DNA from: Alteromonas naphthalenivorans
GTDB lineage: Bacteria > Pseudomonadota > Gammaproteobacteria > Enterobacterales > Alteromonadaceae
Length of the DNA: 64,000 bases
NCBI RefSeq assembly: GCF_000213655.1
Contig: NC_015554.1
Span: forward strand, 558,001 to 622,000
Direction of reading: 5' to 3'
Shown here: piece after piece, positions 1 to 8,455 of the stretch
How positions within the stretch are numbered: position 1 is the stretch's first letter
Layout: each line of letters opens with the position of its first letter
Made by a program: the position numbers and the translations under genes
The notes under the pieces: model-generated
The model's database searches: none
What the model was told of the DNA's origin: nothing
Seen by the model: the letters and a program-made list of their open reading frames with translations, nothing else

Positions 1-599
1 AAGCGGGTATTAACGCCGATCATGAAACTGAAAATTGGAGCAGTCTGTACTTTGCAGAAATGCTTTATCAAGAAAGTAATACCGATGGCACTGGTCGCGA
101 AGTATCGGCCAAACGCTTCTATGGCAGCGCTCAGTTCGATTACAAATTAAACCAGCCTGGTAGACGTTTATTCATGTACGGCGATTATGAAGATGATTCT
201 TTTAGCGGGTATGATCATCGTGCTTCACTGGCTGCTGGTTGGTCACAGCGTGTGTGGCGAGACGAAGTCAGTGAGTTTCGTTACAGTGTTGGGCCTGGTT
301 ATTCTTTTGTCGAGCTTGAAGAGCCGTTAGATGAAGATATCAACGACGGTGTAATTGTAAGGGCATCTGCTGAATACAAATACCATTGGGCATCGGGTGC
401 TAACCTTCGACAATTTGTTAGCACTGAAGCGGGTGATGAAAATACTAAATCTCGTTCTGAGACGTCTTTGTCAGCCAACGTTTTCGGCTCTTTAGCCATG
501 AAGCTGTCGTTTATTTTAAATCACGAAACCGATACTACCGAAGATGTAGATGGGTTAAGTACAGAGACTTCGGTTGCTTTGGTTTATCAATTCTTCTAA
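1..599 (+). CDS. DUF481 (YdiY-like) outer-membrane protein, 5' partial
   Basis: The frame is open from the left edge (codons from base 3) to a TAA at 597-599, so the N-terminus and signal peptide lie outside the window. The product shows alternating beta-strand patches and ends in a hydrophobic, aromatic-terminated strand (VYQFF), as in outer-membrane beta-barrels. It aligns along its length with the next gene: both share KRFYGSAQ/KFYGSAQ, a GPGYSF motif, an NTKSR motif and a MKLSF strand near the end. The family is DUF481 (YdiY), salt-inducible putative outer-membrane proteins of unknown molecular function. It is one half of a tandem duplication. Confidence 0.85.
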   Translation, partial: AGINADHETENWSSLYFAEMLYQESNTDGTGREVSAKRFYGSAQFDYKLNQPGRRLFMYGDYEDDSFSGYDHRASLAAGWSQRVWRDEVSEFRYSVGPGYSFVELEEPLDEDINDGVIVRASAEYKYHWASGANLRQFVSTEAGDENTKSRSETSLSANVFGSLAMKLSFILNHETDTTEDVDGLSTETSVALVYQFF

Positions 600-784
600 T
601 AATCAGGCTCAAAGCTTATCAATAAGTGTAAATTTTGCGTCTTATAGTCTAATTTTTATTCGACCCTCATTGACTCGCTCTATTAGGTAGGTACTATTGG
701 CGCAGATTTTTCAGGCTATGCTGGCTAGCGCTTACGCAGGGTATTTACAGCATGGCAAAGGATAAAACACTACTAGGATTGCTA

Positions 785-1528
785 ATGAAAAAACAGCTTC
801 TCGCTTCACTTTTGGCCTTGTCTTTCTCTTCTGTTACTTTTGCTCAAGACGATGTTAAACCTTTCACGATGGAAGGTGAGCTAGGTATTATCGCAACAAC
901 AGGTAACACTGAAACGTCATCAATCAGTGCTGGTATTACTGCTCACCAAGAATTGCAGCAGTGGAGCAACGACTACATTCTTGAAGGTCTTTACAAGAAA
1001 GAAACGGTAGAAAACGACGACGGTACTGAAGAAGAATACACATCGGCACAAAAGTTTTACGGTTCTGCACAGGGTAACTACAAGTTAGATAACCCTGATT
1101 ATCGTTTGTTTGGTTTCGCATCGTATGAAGATGACCGTTTAAGTAACTTCGACTATCAATCAACACTTGCTGTGGGTTGGAACCAAAAAGTACTTGAAAA
1201 TAAACGTCACACTTTAGAGTACTCAATCGGTCCTGGTTACTCGTTTGCTGAAACACAAGAAGGCGAAGAGCAGAACAGTATGATTGTTCGTGCTTCAAGT
1301 GCTTACTCTTGGAAAATTTCAGACACAGCTAAATTTACTCAAACAGTGAGTACGGAAGTGGGTTCTGATAACACGAAATCTCGTGCTGAGTCGGCGCTTA
1401 CGGCTACTATTAGCGGTAACCTTTCTATGAAGCTGTCGTTTAAGTTAGACCATAACTCAAACGTATCTGACGACGTTGAAAAGCTTGATACTGAAACTGC
1501 AGTAACACTAGTTTACAACTTCTTCTAA
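785..1528 (+). CDS. DUF481 (YdiY-like) outer-membrane protein
   Basis: This is a 247-residue exported protein. I chose the ATG at 785 because it follows AGGA at 775-778 and begins a classical signal peptide (MKKQLLASLLALSFSSVTFA, cleavage before QDD). An upstream in-frame ATG at 752 would add 11 residues and spoil that signal. The mature part is beta-rich and ends VYNFF, typical of a DUF481 barrel. It is the tandem paralogue of the gene before it, with 185 bp between them, and is followed by an intrinsic terminator. Function is known only as a putative salt-responsive outer-membrane protein. Confidence 0.88.
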   Translation: MKKQLLASLLALSFSSVTFAQDDVKPFTMEGELGIIATTGNTETSSISAGITAHQELQQWSNDYILEGLYKKETVENDDGTEEEYTSAQKFYGSAQGNYKLDNPDYRLFGFASYEDDRLSNFDYQSTLAVGWNQKVLENKRHTLEYSIGPGYSFAETQEGEEQNSMIVRASSAYSWKISDTAKFTQTVSTEVGSDNTKSRAESALTATISGNLSMKLSFKLDHNSNVSDDVEKLDTETAVTLVYNFF

Positions 1529-1552
1529 AACCGTATTAACGGTTGTAGAAAC

Positions 1553-1583
1553 AAAAAACGCTGTCAATTGGCAGCGTTTTTTT
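1553..1583. terminator. Bidirectional intrinsic terminator between DUF481 gene and serA
   Basis: Arms AACGCTG (1557-1563) and CAGCGTT (1572-1578) are perfectly complementary. An A-run lies to the left and a T-run to the right, so the hairpin can end the DUF481 transcript on the plus strand and the serA transcript on the minus strand. Confidence 0.85.
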
Positions 1584-1631
1584 ATGTCTTCAAAAGAGTA
1601 TGACGGTAACTAACGACCGCCACCCCTAGCA

Positions 1632-2861
1632 TTAGTGAAGAATACGGGTCTTAATCGTACCGTCAATCTGTTGTAGTTGTGCAAGCGCGTCATAAGCTCT
1701 GTCTTGCTGAACATCTACCACTACATAACCAATTTCTGCGTTAGTTTGAAGGTACTGGGCTTCAATGTTAATGCCTTTCTCTGCAAATGCTTGGTTAATC
1801 TGTGTAAGAATACCCGGCTGGTTTTTGTGCACGTGAAGCAGACGAGAGCGGCTAATGTGCTCTGGTAATGATACTTCAGGGAAGTTAACTGCAGATAAGG
1901 TAGAACCATTATCACTGTACTTCGCCAATTTACCGGCTACTTCTATGCCAATGTTTTCTTGGGCTTCTTGAGTGCTACCACCTACATGCGGCGTAAGAAT
2001 CACGTTATCAAACTTACGTAGAGGTGATTGGAATTCTTCGTTATTCGACTTAGGCTCAACGGGGAATACGTCAATAGCAGCGCCATTTAACTGCCCGCTT
2101 TCAAGTGCATCGGCAAGAGCGTCAATATCTACAACCGTTCCGCGTGAAGCATTAATAAAAATGCTGCCTTTTTTCATTTGCGCAAATTGCTCAGCTGCAA
2201 ACATGTTTTGCGTTTGCTGAGTTTCAGGCACGTGAAGCGATACCACATCAGAAGTGTTTAATAGCTTCTCTAACGACTTTATCTGCGTAGAGTTACCTAA
2301 TACCAACTTATCTTCAATATCGAAAAACTGTACACGCATACCAAGGTGTTCAGCAAGAATACTTAGTTGAGTACCAATGTGTCCATAACCAATAATACCC
2401 AGTGTTTTTCCACGGGCTTCGTATGAACCATTTGCTGTTTTTTCCCACTCACCGCGGTGCGCTTTAGCACTTTTGCTAGGCACTTGGCGAAGCAAAAGAA
2501 TAAGCTGACCAAGCACAAGCTCTGCTACTGAACGAGTATTAGAAAATGGGGCATTAAATACCGGAATACCACGGCGCTGTGTTGCTTCTAAATTAACTTG
2601 GTTAGTACCAATACAGAAACAACCAATAGCTACCAATTTCTGAGCGGCGTCTACCACCTTCTCAGTAATTTGAGTGCGCGAACGAAGGCCAATAAAATGT
2701 GCATCTTTCACTTTCTCAACAAGCTCTTCTTCAGGAAGGGACGTTTTGAGATACTCAATATTGGTGTATCCATTATTCTTAAAGGTTTCTAGTGCACTTT
2801 GATGCACACCCTCTAACAACAATATCCGGATCTTATCCTTCTCTAGTGAAACTTTGCTCAT
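1632..2861 (-). CDS. serA: D-3-phosphoglycerate dehydrogenase
   Basis: A 409-residue protein that oxidises 3-phosphoglycerate to 3-phosphohydroxypyruvate with NAD, the first step of serine synthesis in the cytoplasm. Residues about 10-315 form the D-2-hydroxyacid dehydrogenase fold with a GYGHIG dinucleotide motif and catalytic Arg (NASRGTVVD), Glu (PVEP) and His (LTPHVGG). A C-terminal ACT domain (about 335-409, LHVHKNQPGIL) is the serine-binding feedback site of the E. coli type. It lies downstream of rpiA on the same strand, separated by a palindromic element at 2918-3019, so it may have its own promoter. The nearby glycine cleavage operon links to the same one-carbon metabolism. Confidence 0.97.
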   Translation of the reverse strand: MSKVSLEKDKIRILLLEGVHQSALETFKNNGYTNIEYLKTSLPEEELVEKVKDAHFIGLRSRTQITEKVVDAAQKLVAIGCFCIGTNQVNLEATQRRGIPVFNAPFSNTRSVAELVLGQLILLLRQVPSKSAKAHRGEWEKTANGSYEARGKTLGIIGYGHIGTQLSILAEHLGMRVQFFDIEDKLVLGNSTQIKSLEKLLNTSDVVSLHVPETQQTQNMFAAEQFAQMKKGSIFINASRGTVVDIDALADALESGQLNGAAIDVFPVEPKSNNEEFQSPLRKFDNVILTPHVGGSTQEAQENIGIEVAGKLAKYSDNGSTLSAVNFPEVSLPEHISRSRLLHVHKNQPGILTQINQAFAEKGINIEAQYLQTNAEIGYVVVDVQQDRAYDALAQLQQIDGTIKTRILH

Positions 2862-2917
2862 GGATTTGCTATCTCTTAAAAAGTATTAGTATTTACAGAG
2901 CTCGAGGCTGGTGCAGG

Positions 2918-3019
2918 CGGGGTAGGTAAGACTGGAGCAAACCCTCCGCCGCATGGATGCGGCGGCGGAGCTCCCATGGATGGGTTCACAGCGTGTTTGC
3001 GGAAGTCTTACCTACCCCG
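2918..3019. repeat. Nested palindromic element in the rpiA-serA gap
   Basis: A perfect 16-bp inverted repeat (2918-2933 and 3004-3019, core GGTAGGTAAGACT) encloses two smaller hairpins with GG loops: CCGCCGCAT/ATGCGGCGG near 2947-2966 and CCCAT/ATGGG near 2973-2984. The stretch is much more GC-rich than its surroundings. It could be a REP/MITE-type repeat, a structured RNA leader for serA, or a terminator for rpiA. There is no clear T-tract on the minus strand. Confidence 0.75.
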
Positions 3020-3102
3020 ACTAGTACTAACCTCAAACTCTCGAAAGGCCATCTAGACGTCTAAACGGAAATCTAACAGAAATCAGTTTAACTTGAAAGC
3101 TA

Positions 3103-3759
3103 TTATTTAAAGGTATCAACACCGGTTTCGGTGGCCGATAGTACGATGTCTGCGCCACGTAGGGCGAATATGCCGTTGGTGACCACACCAGGAATATTAT
3201 TAATCGACTGTTCAAGCTCTCTTGGGTTTAAGATTTCAAGGTTATGTACGTCTAAAATAACGTTGCCGTTATCGGTTACTACGCCTTGACGGTATTCAGG
3301 ATCGCCGCCTAGTTTTACCAACTCGCGAGCCACAAAAGATCGCGCCATTGGAATAACTTCAACAGGAAGAGGGAATTTGCCAAGCACGGGAACGCGCTTG
3401 CTATCATCTACAATACACACGAATGTAGTTGATGCACCCGCCACAATTTTTTCCCGGGTAAGGGCTGCACCGCCGCCTTTAATCATGTGTTTGTGTTCGG
3501 TAACTTCATCAGCACCGTCGATATACACTGAAATATTGCTAACATCGTTTAGTGCGAATACTTCAATGCCTAGGGCTTCTAGCAACTTGGTAGAGGCATC
3601 AGAACTGGATACTGCCCCTTCAATGTTATTTTTAATTTTGCCGAGTTCTTCAATGAAAAAATTAACCGTGGAGCCAGTACCTACACCAACAATACTGCCG
3701 TTTTCAACATATTCGATGGCTGCTTTCGCTACTGCTTGCTTCTTTGCATTCTGATCCAT
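3103..3759 (-). CDS. rpiA: Ribose-5-phosphate isomerase A
   Basis: A 218-residue cytoplasmic enzyme of normal length for the family. It interconverts ribose 5-phosphate and ribulose 5-phosphate in the non-oxidative pentose phosphate pathway. Family motifs are visible: GVGTGSTV near residue 25, the catalytic region DGADE near 81, and [11 protein letters not shown] near 94. The start has a GGAGAG ribosome-binding site 8 nt upstream. It lies between fau and serA, the conserved gammaproteobacterial neighbourhood. Ribokinase and a nucleoside hydrolase upstream on the same strand would feed it ribose 5-phosphate. Confidence 0.97.
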   Translation of the reverse strand: MDQNAKKQAVAKAAIEYVENGSIVGVGTGSTVNFFIEELGKIKNNIEGAVSSSDASTKLLEALGIEVFALNDVSNISVYIDGADEVTEHKHMIKGGGAALTREKIVAGASTTFVCIVDDSKRVPVLGKFPLPVEVIPMARSFVARELVKLGGDPEYRQGVVTDNGNVILDVHNLEILNPRELEQSINNIPGVVTNGIFALRGADIVLSATETGVDTFK

Positions 3760-3840
3760 AGTGACTCTCCTAACTAAATTTTCATCAGTTTACCGGAAAA
3801 CCGCTAGCTAACCCACCGTGATAGGGGAATTTACGGTGCG

Positions 3841-4476
3841 TTATGTACGATTAAAGCTCAACTGCTGTGTTGGGGTGACAATAGCGTTTACAGGAATGTC
3901 CCAATGCTGAACCGGAAGTTGGTCTACTTGCTGGCAATCGTGGGCAATACCTATGAGCTTTGGCTTTATGATTTGTGCTTGAATGCTAGCTAACGTGCGG
4001 TCGTAATAGCCACCGCCCATGCCCAAACGATTTCCACTCGCATCAAACCCTACCAATGGCATAAGTATCACCTGATGATGGAAGGTCGGAATTACATCTG
4101 AGCAGGCTAGTATTGGCTCTTCAATGTTGTATTTGTTCACGCGCATTGGCGTTTTTTCTGTATACCGAAGAAAAAGCAGGTGGCCTTTGCAAACTGGATG
4201 CAACACAGGCAAAGAAGTATGAAGGGCAGATGCGTTGTTCAGCTTCCAGCATGCGTGCATAAAGGGGCGTAAGTCTACTTCACCGTCGTTAGGCAGGTAA
4301 CAAGCAATAGATGATGCGTTGGTAATATCGGGTAATGACAAGAGGTTGTCGCGTACTGCGAAAGCAGCGTGCTGCTGCTCAGATTCAGGTAATTCATTGC
4401 GCAATGCTCTTAATGCCTTTCGCAGTGTTACTCGTGATGTTTTTTTTGACATAATTTGTGACGTGTTCCGTTTCAT
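3841..4476 (-). CDS. fau: 5-formyltetrahydrofolate cyclo-ligase family protein
   Basis: This gene (ygfA/fau) makes an ATP-dependent enzyme that recycles 5-formyl-THF to 5,10-methenyl-THF. The family signature is clear: LVGFDASGNRLGMGGGYYDRTL in the middle, with the Gly-rich nucleotide loop, plus RxxLRALRNELP at the N-terminus. I prefer the ATG at 4476, which has GGAAG 8 nt upstream. A GTG at 4500 and an ATG at 4452 are alternatives. It starts about 30 nt after the histidine kinase stop codon, so the two are probably cotranscribed. In E. coli this gene directly follows 6S RNA; here three genes separate them. Confidence 0.93.
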   Translation of the reverse strand: MKRNTSQIMSKKTSRVTLRKALRALRNELPESEQQHAAFAVRDNLLSLPDITNASSIACYLPNDGEVDLRPFMHACWKLNNASALHTSLPVLHPVCKGHLLFLRYTEKTPMRVNKYNIEEPILACSDVIPTFHHQVILMPLVGFDASGNRLGMGGGYYDRTLASIQAQIIKPKLIGIAHDCQQVDQLPVQHWDIPVNAIVTPTQQLSFNRT

Positions 4477-4506
4477 ACAGCAGGCTTCCAGTGGCTCCAC
4501 GTTGTC

Positions 4507-6126
4507 TTACTTTCCTAAATAGTGATTAAGTACCCTAATAAGCTCTGCGTTTTCAACGGGCTTGGTGAGTAGGTCGTCTAAGCCATTTTTTAATAACAAA
4601 TCTCGTTGCGTGATAACATCTGCGGTTAAGGCTATAACAGGTAGTGTGGCGCGCACTTTCTTAATTTGCCGAGTGGCTTCTGTTCCGTCAATTCCCGGTA
4701 AGTTAATGTCCATCAGCACCAAATCTACAGGGTTCGATTTTACATACTCTACGCCTTCTTCACCGCTATCTACAACCGATAATGGCAAACCAAGTTTATC
4801 AAATATGGTTTTAATCACTATCTGATTAATATAATGATCTTCCACTACTAGTACGTGAGAGTCTGTAGGAATATTTAGCTCTTGGGGCTGTAAAAGCGCG
4901 GGATCGTGCTCGATAGTATCGGCGCTAACTTTTTCTGCAGGAATGGCTACGCTTACGTGAGTACCTTCGTTTAGCTTACTGCTAAGTTTTATAGACCCTC
5001 CCATCAACTCAACCAGCTTCTTGGTAATATTTAGGCCTAAGCCTGTACCATCAAATTGATGCGCGTTCTCCATTCGCTCGAATGGTGCGAAGAGCTTTTT
5101 TTGTTCCTCTTCACTAATACCGATGCCTTCGTCTTTAATCGCCAGCAACAAATTCCCTTGCTTGTACTTCACTCGAATGGATACGTGCTTATTGGCATGA
5201 GTGTACTTAATGGCATTCGATAATAGGTTTAAGGCTACTTGTCCAAACTTAGTGTCGTCGAAATTAAGAGAGTAGGGAACATTGTCATCAATAACAGAAT
5301 TAAAAATAACATTCCCGTCTTCAGCGCGAATTCGGGTTAACGAGAATAAATGAGTGAAAAAGTCAGCTGTACCTACAGGGCGGGGCATGACGCGCATTTT
5401 ACCCGCTTCTATTTGCTTCATATCCAACACAGAGTTCACTATTTCAAGCAAGCGCTCACCGCTTTTGCTTATATGCCCAAGCGAGTCTGTAAAGTTAGTG
5501 GGCAGTGAAAGTTGCTTGGCTTCGCCTTCAAGCAAATTGCTGAACGTGTTTATCGCATTTAGGGGCGTTCTAATTTCATGGCTAATGTAGGAAAGAAAGT
5601 CAGATTTAAACTGGCTGGTTCGCTCAAGTTCTCTGTTCTTACGTTTCAATTCCAAATGCGCAACCACTGATTCACTTAATGTCTTAAGTGCATTGCGTTG
5701 AAGACTAGTTAGGGTTTTGGGTTTATCGTCTATTGCGCATAACGTGCCAATGGCATGTCCTGATGGCGTTAATAGCGGTGCGCCGGCGTAGAATCGAATA
5801 TTGGGCTCGCCCGTCACTAACGGGTTATCATGAAAGCGCGGATCTTCTTTTGCGTTAGATACTTCGAACACTTCACGCTGTAAAATAGCATGTGAGCAAA
5901 AAGCGATATTACGAGAGGTTTCGGTGGCTTCAATCCCTACACGAGATTTGAACCATTGTCTGTCGGGGTCAACTAGGCTAATTAATGCAATGGGCGCGTC
6001 ACAAATTTGTGAAGCAAGTTGAGTTAAGTCGTCGAAGAGTTGTTCGGCGTCCGTATCAAGTACATCGTAGCTTAATAGCTCTCTAAGACGCTGTTCTTCG
6101 TTTGCTGGAACCTTGGCAGGGATCAT
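4507..6126 (-). CDS. GAF-domain hybrid sensor histidine kinase
   Basis: A 539-residue protein without membrane segments, so probably cytoplasmic. The order is: GAF domain (about 25-160), HisKA with phospho-acceptor His in HEIRTPLNA (about 183), HATPase with N-box NLLSNAIKYT, G1 DEGIGI and G2 GTGLGLNI (about 290-400), then a C-terminal receiver domain (about 420-538) with phospho-acceptor Asp in LMDINLPG and conserved Lys in TKPVENA. No output domain or partner regulator is nearby, so phosphate is probably relayed to an Hpt protein elsewhere. The signal sensed by the GAF domain is unknown. It separates the ribose salvage genes from fau, with a terminator on its upstream side. Confidence 0.93.
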   Translation of the reverse strand: MIPAKVPANEEQRLRELLSYDVLDTDAEQLFDDLTQLASQICDAPIALISLVDPDRQWFKSRVGIEATETSRNIAFCSHAILQREVFEVSNAKEDPRFHDNPLVTGEPNIRFYAGAPLLTPSGHAIGTLCAIDDKPKTLTSLQRNALKTLSESVVAHLELKRKNRELERTSQFKSDFLSYISHEIRTPLNAINTFSNLLEGEAKQLSLPTNFTDSLGHISKSGERLLEIVNSVLDMKQIEAGKMRVMPRPVGTADFFTHLFSLTRIRAEDGNVIFNSVIDDNVPYSLNFDDTKFGQVALNLLSNAIKYTHANKHVSIRVKYKQGNLLLAIKDEGIGISEEEQKKLFAPFERMENAHQFDGTGLGLNITKKLVELMGGSIKLSSKLNEGTHVSVAIPAEKVSADTIEHDPALLQPQELNIPTDSHVLVVEDHYINQIVIKTIFDKLGLPLSVVDSGEEGVEYVKSNPVDLVLMDINLPGIDGTEATRQIKKVRATLPVIALTADVITQRDLLLKNGLDDLLTKPVENAELIRVLNHYLGK

Positions 6127-6156
6127 TCTTTCACATTACCTCAACTCAACTAAAAT

Positions 6157-6200
6157 GTGAAAACAGGAGGCCGACTACCATAGAAGAGCCTCCTTTCACA
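6157..6200 (-). terminator. Intrinsic terminator after nucleoside hydrolase gene
   Basis: AGGAGGC (6165-6171) pairs with GCCTCCT (6188-6194), and flanking TGTGAAA/TTCACA extends the stem. The minus-strand copy ends in GTTTT. It lies just after the nucleoside hydrolase stop codon and separates that operon from the histidine kinase gene. Confidence 0.75.
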
Positions 6201-6201
6201 T

Positions 6202-7143
6202 CTATAAAGCGTAGGTGTCTATGAACAATTGTTCCAATTTAGCGTGATCTACTTTTGTAGCCACTTTAATGGTGTTCGCATTGTTCCACAGTGGGCTAGG
6301 GGTTGTACCCTTAGGGGCCACTGCTGTTTGACCACGATCTAGCTCGCCAGTACCAACACGCACATGACCTTCGGTGAGTTCGAATAACTCAGGATGGCGT
6401 AAATGTGCAAGCGGGAATGCATCGTGGAAGAAACAAACACGATCCTCACGATTGGCTGAATAGAAATCCATATAGAACTGGGCAGTGTCTTTTACAAAAC
6501 CACCAAGCTTCGCATTCTTTTCTTCTAATGTTTCAACAAAAGAAGGAGAAAACGGCGTGTCGTTAGTTACGTCTAAGCCGAACATGGTTAAGTCCCAATC
6601 TGCACCAAATACAATTTCAGCAGCGTAGGCATCGTTCCAAATATTTGCTTCGGCAAGTGGTGTTACGTTACCACGTACAAAGGCTGCGCCGCCCATAATG
6701 GTAACGCCCTTGACTAACTTGGGCAGTTCTGGCTCTAAACGTAGTGCTAGCGCTAAGTTACCTAATGGGCCAATAGCCACAAGCGTCACTTCGCCAGGGT
6801 ATTTACGGGCCATATCCACAATAAACTGAGCAGAACTACGAGGGTCTAGTTCGGTTTTAGGCGCTTCTGGTTTAATGTGACCAAAACCATAATCACCATG
6901 TACAAAATGCGCGTACGTTGATTCAGGGCCCACCCAAGGCATACCAACACCTTTGGTTACTGGAATGTCTTTACCTGCAATTTCGCAAAGGGTAAGGGCA
7001 TTTTGTGCCGCCATGGTGACAGGTACGTTGCCGTAAACTGTGGTTAAACCAAGTACTTCAATATCTGGAGACTGAAACGCAAAAAATATTGCCATTGCAT
7101 CATCGATGCCAGGATCCGTATCTAAAATTATCTTATGTGCCAT
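6202..7143 (-). CDS. Inosine/uridine-preferring nucleoside hydrolase family protein
   Basis: A 313-residue cytoplasmic N-ribohydrolase that cleaves ribonucleosides to a free base and ribose. The N-terminal DTDPGIDDA is the calcium-binding Asp cluster of the family. FFHDAFPLAH near residue 240 supplies the active-site His and last metal ligand, and IWNDAYAAEI fits the ribose-binding region. Substrate choice (pyrimidine RihA/B or broad RihC type) cannot be read from the sequence. It follows ribokinase by 22 nt in the same operon, so the released ribose can be phosphorylated at once. Confidence 0.93.
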   Translation of the reverse strand: MAHKIILDTDPGIDDAMAIFFAFQSPDIEVLGLTTVYGNVPVTMAAQNALTLCEIAGKDIPVTKGVGMPWVGPESTYAHFVHGDYGFGHIKPEAPKTELDPRSSAQFIVDMARKYPGEVTLVAIGPLGNLALALRLEPELPKLVKGVTIMGGAAFVRGNVTPLAEANIWNDAYAAEIVFGADWDLTMFGLDVTNDTPFSPSFVETLEEKNAKLGGFVKDTAQFYMDFYSANREDRVCFFHDAFPLAHLRHPELFELTEGHVRVGTGELDRGQTAVAPKGTTPSPLWNNANTIKVATKVDHAKLEQLFIDTYAL

Positions 7144-7165
7144 TAATAATACTCTAGTGCGTTTT

Positions 7166-8062
7166 TTATTTAGTGTGCTTTGCCAAGAAACGGTCTACTT
7201 CTTTCTGCGTAGGAATACTCTGCGCAGCGCCCTCTCGGGTAACCGCAATAGCAGAAGCTGCACAACCTCTAATTAATGCACGTTTCGCATCAGTGTGAGT
7301 ACTGTAAGCAGATAAAAAGTAACCTATAAAAGTATCGCCAGCGGCTGTGGTATCTACTGCATCAACAGAAAACGCTTCCACTTCTATGGTATCGTTTCCT
7401 CTTAACATCATTACACCCGCTTTACCTAGTGTAATAATAACTTCGCAATGAGACCACTGCTCTTTAAATACCGTAAGAATATCGTCTAATTCTTCTTTAT
7501 CCGTTAATGCTGCTGCTTCCGTCTCGTTTACAATCAGTAAATCGATACAATCTAAAGGAAGGGCTTTAACCGACTCACTCATAGGTGCAGGGTTAAAGGC
7601 AACTTTAAGCTGACTTTCTTTTGCCAAGCGAAGTACGTCAGCAATACTGCTGGTTTCGTTTTGGGTAAGTACCCAATCAGAAGACGACGTATCTAACAAC
7701 GCTTTGTTTACGGTATCGGCAGTAATGGTTTGGTTTGCGCCACCAAATAACACAATAGCATTTTCGCCACTGGGCGTTACTTGAATAATGGCATGACCTG
7801 AAGGGGTTTCAGAGCATTTAACACCACGACAATCTACGCCTTTTTTAATTAGCGTTTGTTTGAACGTTGCGTCATTTTCATGAATGCTGCCTACGTGACG
7901 AACATCTGCACCGGCTTGCGCTAGGGCAATTGACTGGTTCGCACCTTTACCACCAAGTAATTGTTGGTAGTGAGTAGACGCAAGAGTTTCACCAGGTTGA
8001 ACGAAGTGATCTACCTGATAAACATGATCGATATTAATAGAGCCAAAATTTATTATTGCCAT
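7166..8062 (-). CDS. rbsK: Ribokinase
   Basis: A 298-residue PfkB-family sugar kinase. The N-terminal NFGSINIDHVY, the GGKGANQSIALAQAG substrate loop and the C-terminal DTTAAGDTFIGYF anion-hole/catalytic Asp motif are those of ribokinase. It phosphorylates ribose at O5. With the nucleoside hydrolase downstream and RpiA further on, it completes nucleoside ribose salvage into the pentose phosphate pathway. No ribose ABC transporter or RbsR is nearby, so internal nucleosides are the likely ribose source. Its ribosome-binding site (GGAAG at about 8069-8073) lies about 10 nt after the 3' end of 6S RNA, so the gene is probably transcribed by read-through from ssrS. Confidence 0.93.
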   Translation of the reverse strand: MAIINFGSINIDHVYQVDHFVQPGETLASTHYQQLLGGKGANQSIALAQAGADVRHVGSIHENDATFKQTLIKKGVDCRGVKCSETPSGHAIIQVTPSGENAIVLFGGANQTITADTVNKALLDTSSSDWVLTQNETSSIADVLRLAKESQLKVAFNPAPMSESVKALPLDCIDLLIVNETEAAALTDKEELDDILTVFKEQWSHCEVIITLGKAGVMMLRGNDTIEVEAFSVDAVDTTAAGDTFIGYFLSAYSTHTDAKRALIRGCAASAIAVTREGAAQSIPTQKEVDRFLAKHTK

Positions 8063-8083
8063 TTCTTCTTCCGTCGAAAGAGG

Positions 8084-8266
8084 GCGTCTCCCGAAATGCC
8101 GCTGTTCATCGTTCGCCCGTGAACCGAAAGTTCAGGGCGGAAGCATCACTATGGCCGTAGGCTTCTCGATACGAGCCGAGCTTGCACAGTAGCCATGGTT
8201 TCAACTTCCTAGTTTAATAGCATCGGCCAGGGACAAGAGTGAACTGGCGAACATTCCAGGAAACAT
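8084..8266 (-). ncRNA. ssrS: 6S RNA
   Basis: Read on the minus strand, this stretch has the arrangement of gammaproteobacterial 6S RNA. The 5' strand has TTTCCTGGAATGTTCGCCAG and a central GGCCGATGC. The middle has GCTCGGCTCGTATCGAGAAG, followed by the GAAC...GTTC hairpin with GGGCG. The closing 3' strand GGCATTTCGGGAGAC pairs with the 5' end. The length of about 183 nt matches the usual 184. A TATACA -10-like box lies at 8273-8278. 6S RNA binds and sequesters sigma-70 RNA polymerase in stationary phase. Ends are estimated to within a few bases. Confidence 0.93.
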
Positions 8267-8391
8267 TGTTATTGTATAACGCAACAGGGTATATCAAACG
8301 CGGTGTGGGGTGAAGTAGATCACCAAAGCGCCAATGAATTATTTGCGTAGCTAATTTAACCATTACTGATGAGATTCGATAAATCCAATCT

Positions 8392-8405
8392 TGACCAGTT
8401 GGTCA
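8392..8405. promoter_or_regulatory. TGACCA-GT-TGGTCA dyad upstream of ygfB
   Basis: A perfect 6-bp inverted repeat with a 2-bp spacer, operator-like. It lies between the 6S RNA promoter and the ygfB start. The binding protein is unknown. Confidence 0.45.
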
Positions 8406-8422
8406 GCAATTATACACGCTAT

Positions 8423-8455
8423 TCACTTAAGCTCAAATTTGCTTCGCTTAAGTGA
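8423..8455. repeat. 10-bp perfect hairpin upstream of ygfB
   Basis: TCACTTAAGC (8423-8432) and GCTTAAGTGA (8446-8455) form a 10-bp stem with a 13-nt loop and no T-tract on either side. It could be an operator or a leader structure of the ygfB-pepP-ubiH operon. The 8267-8659 gap holds this hairpin and the dyad at 8392; I see no other gene there. Confidence 0.5.
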
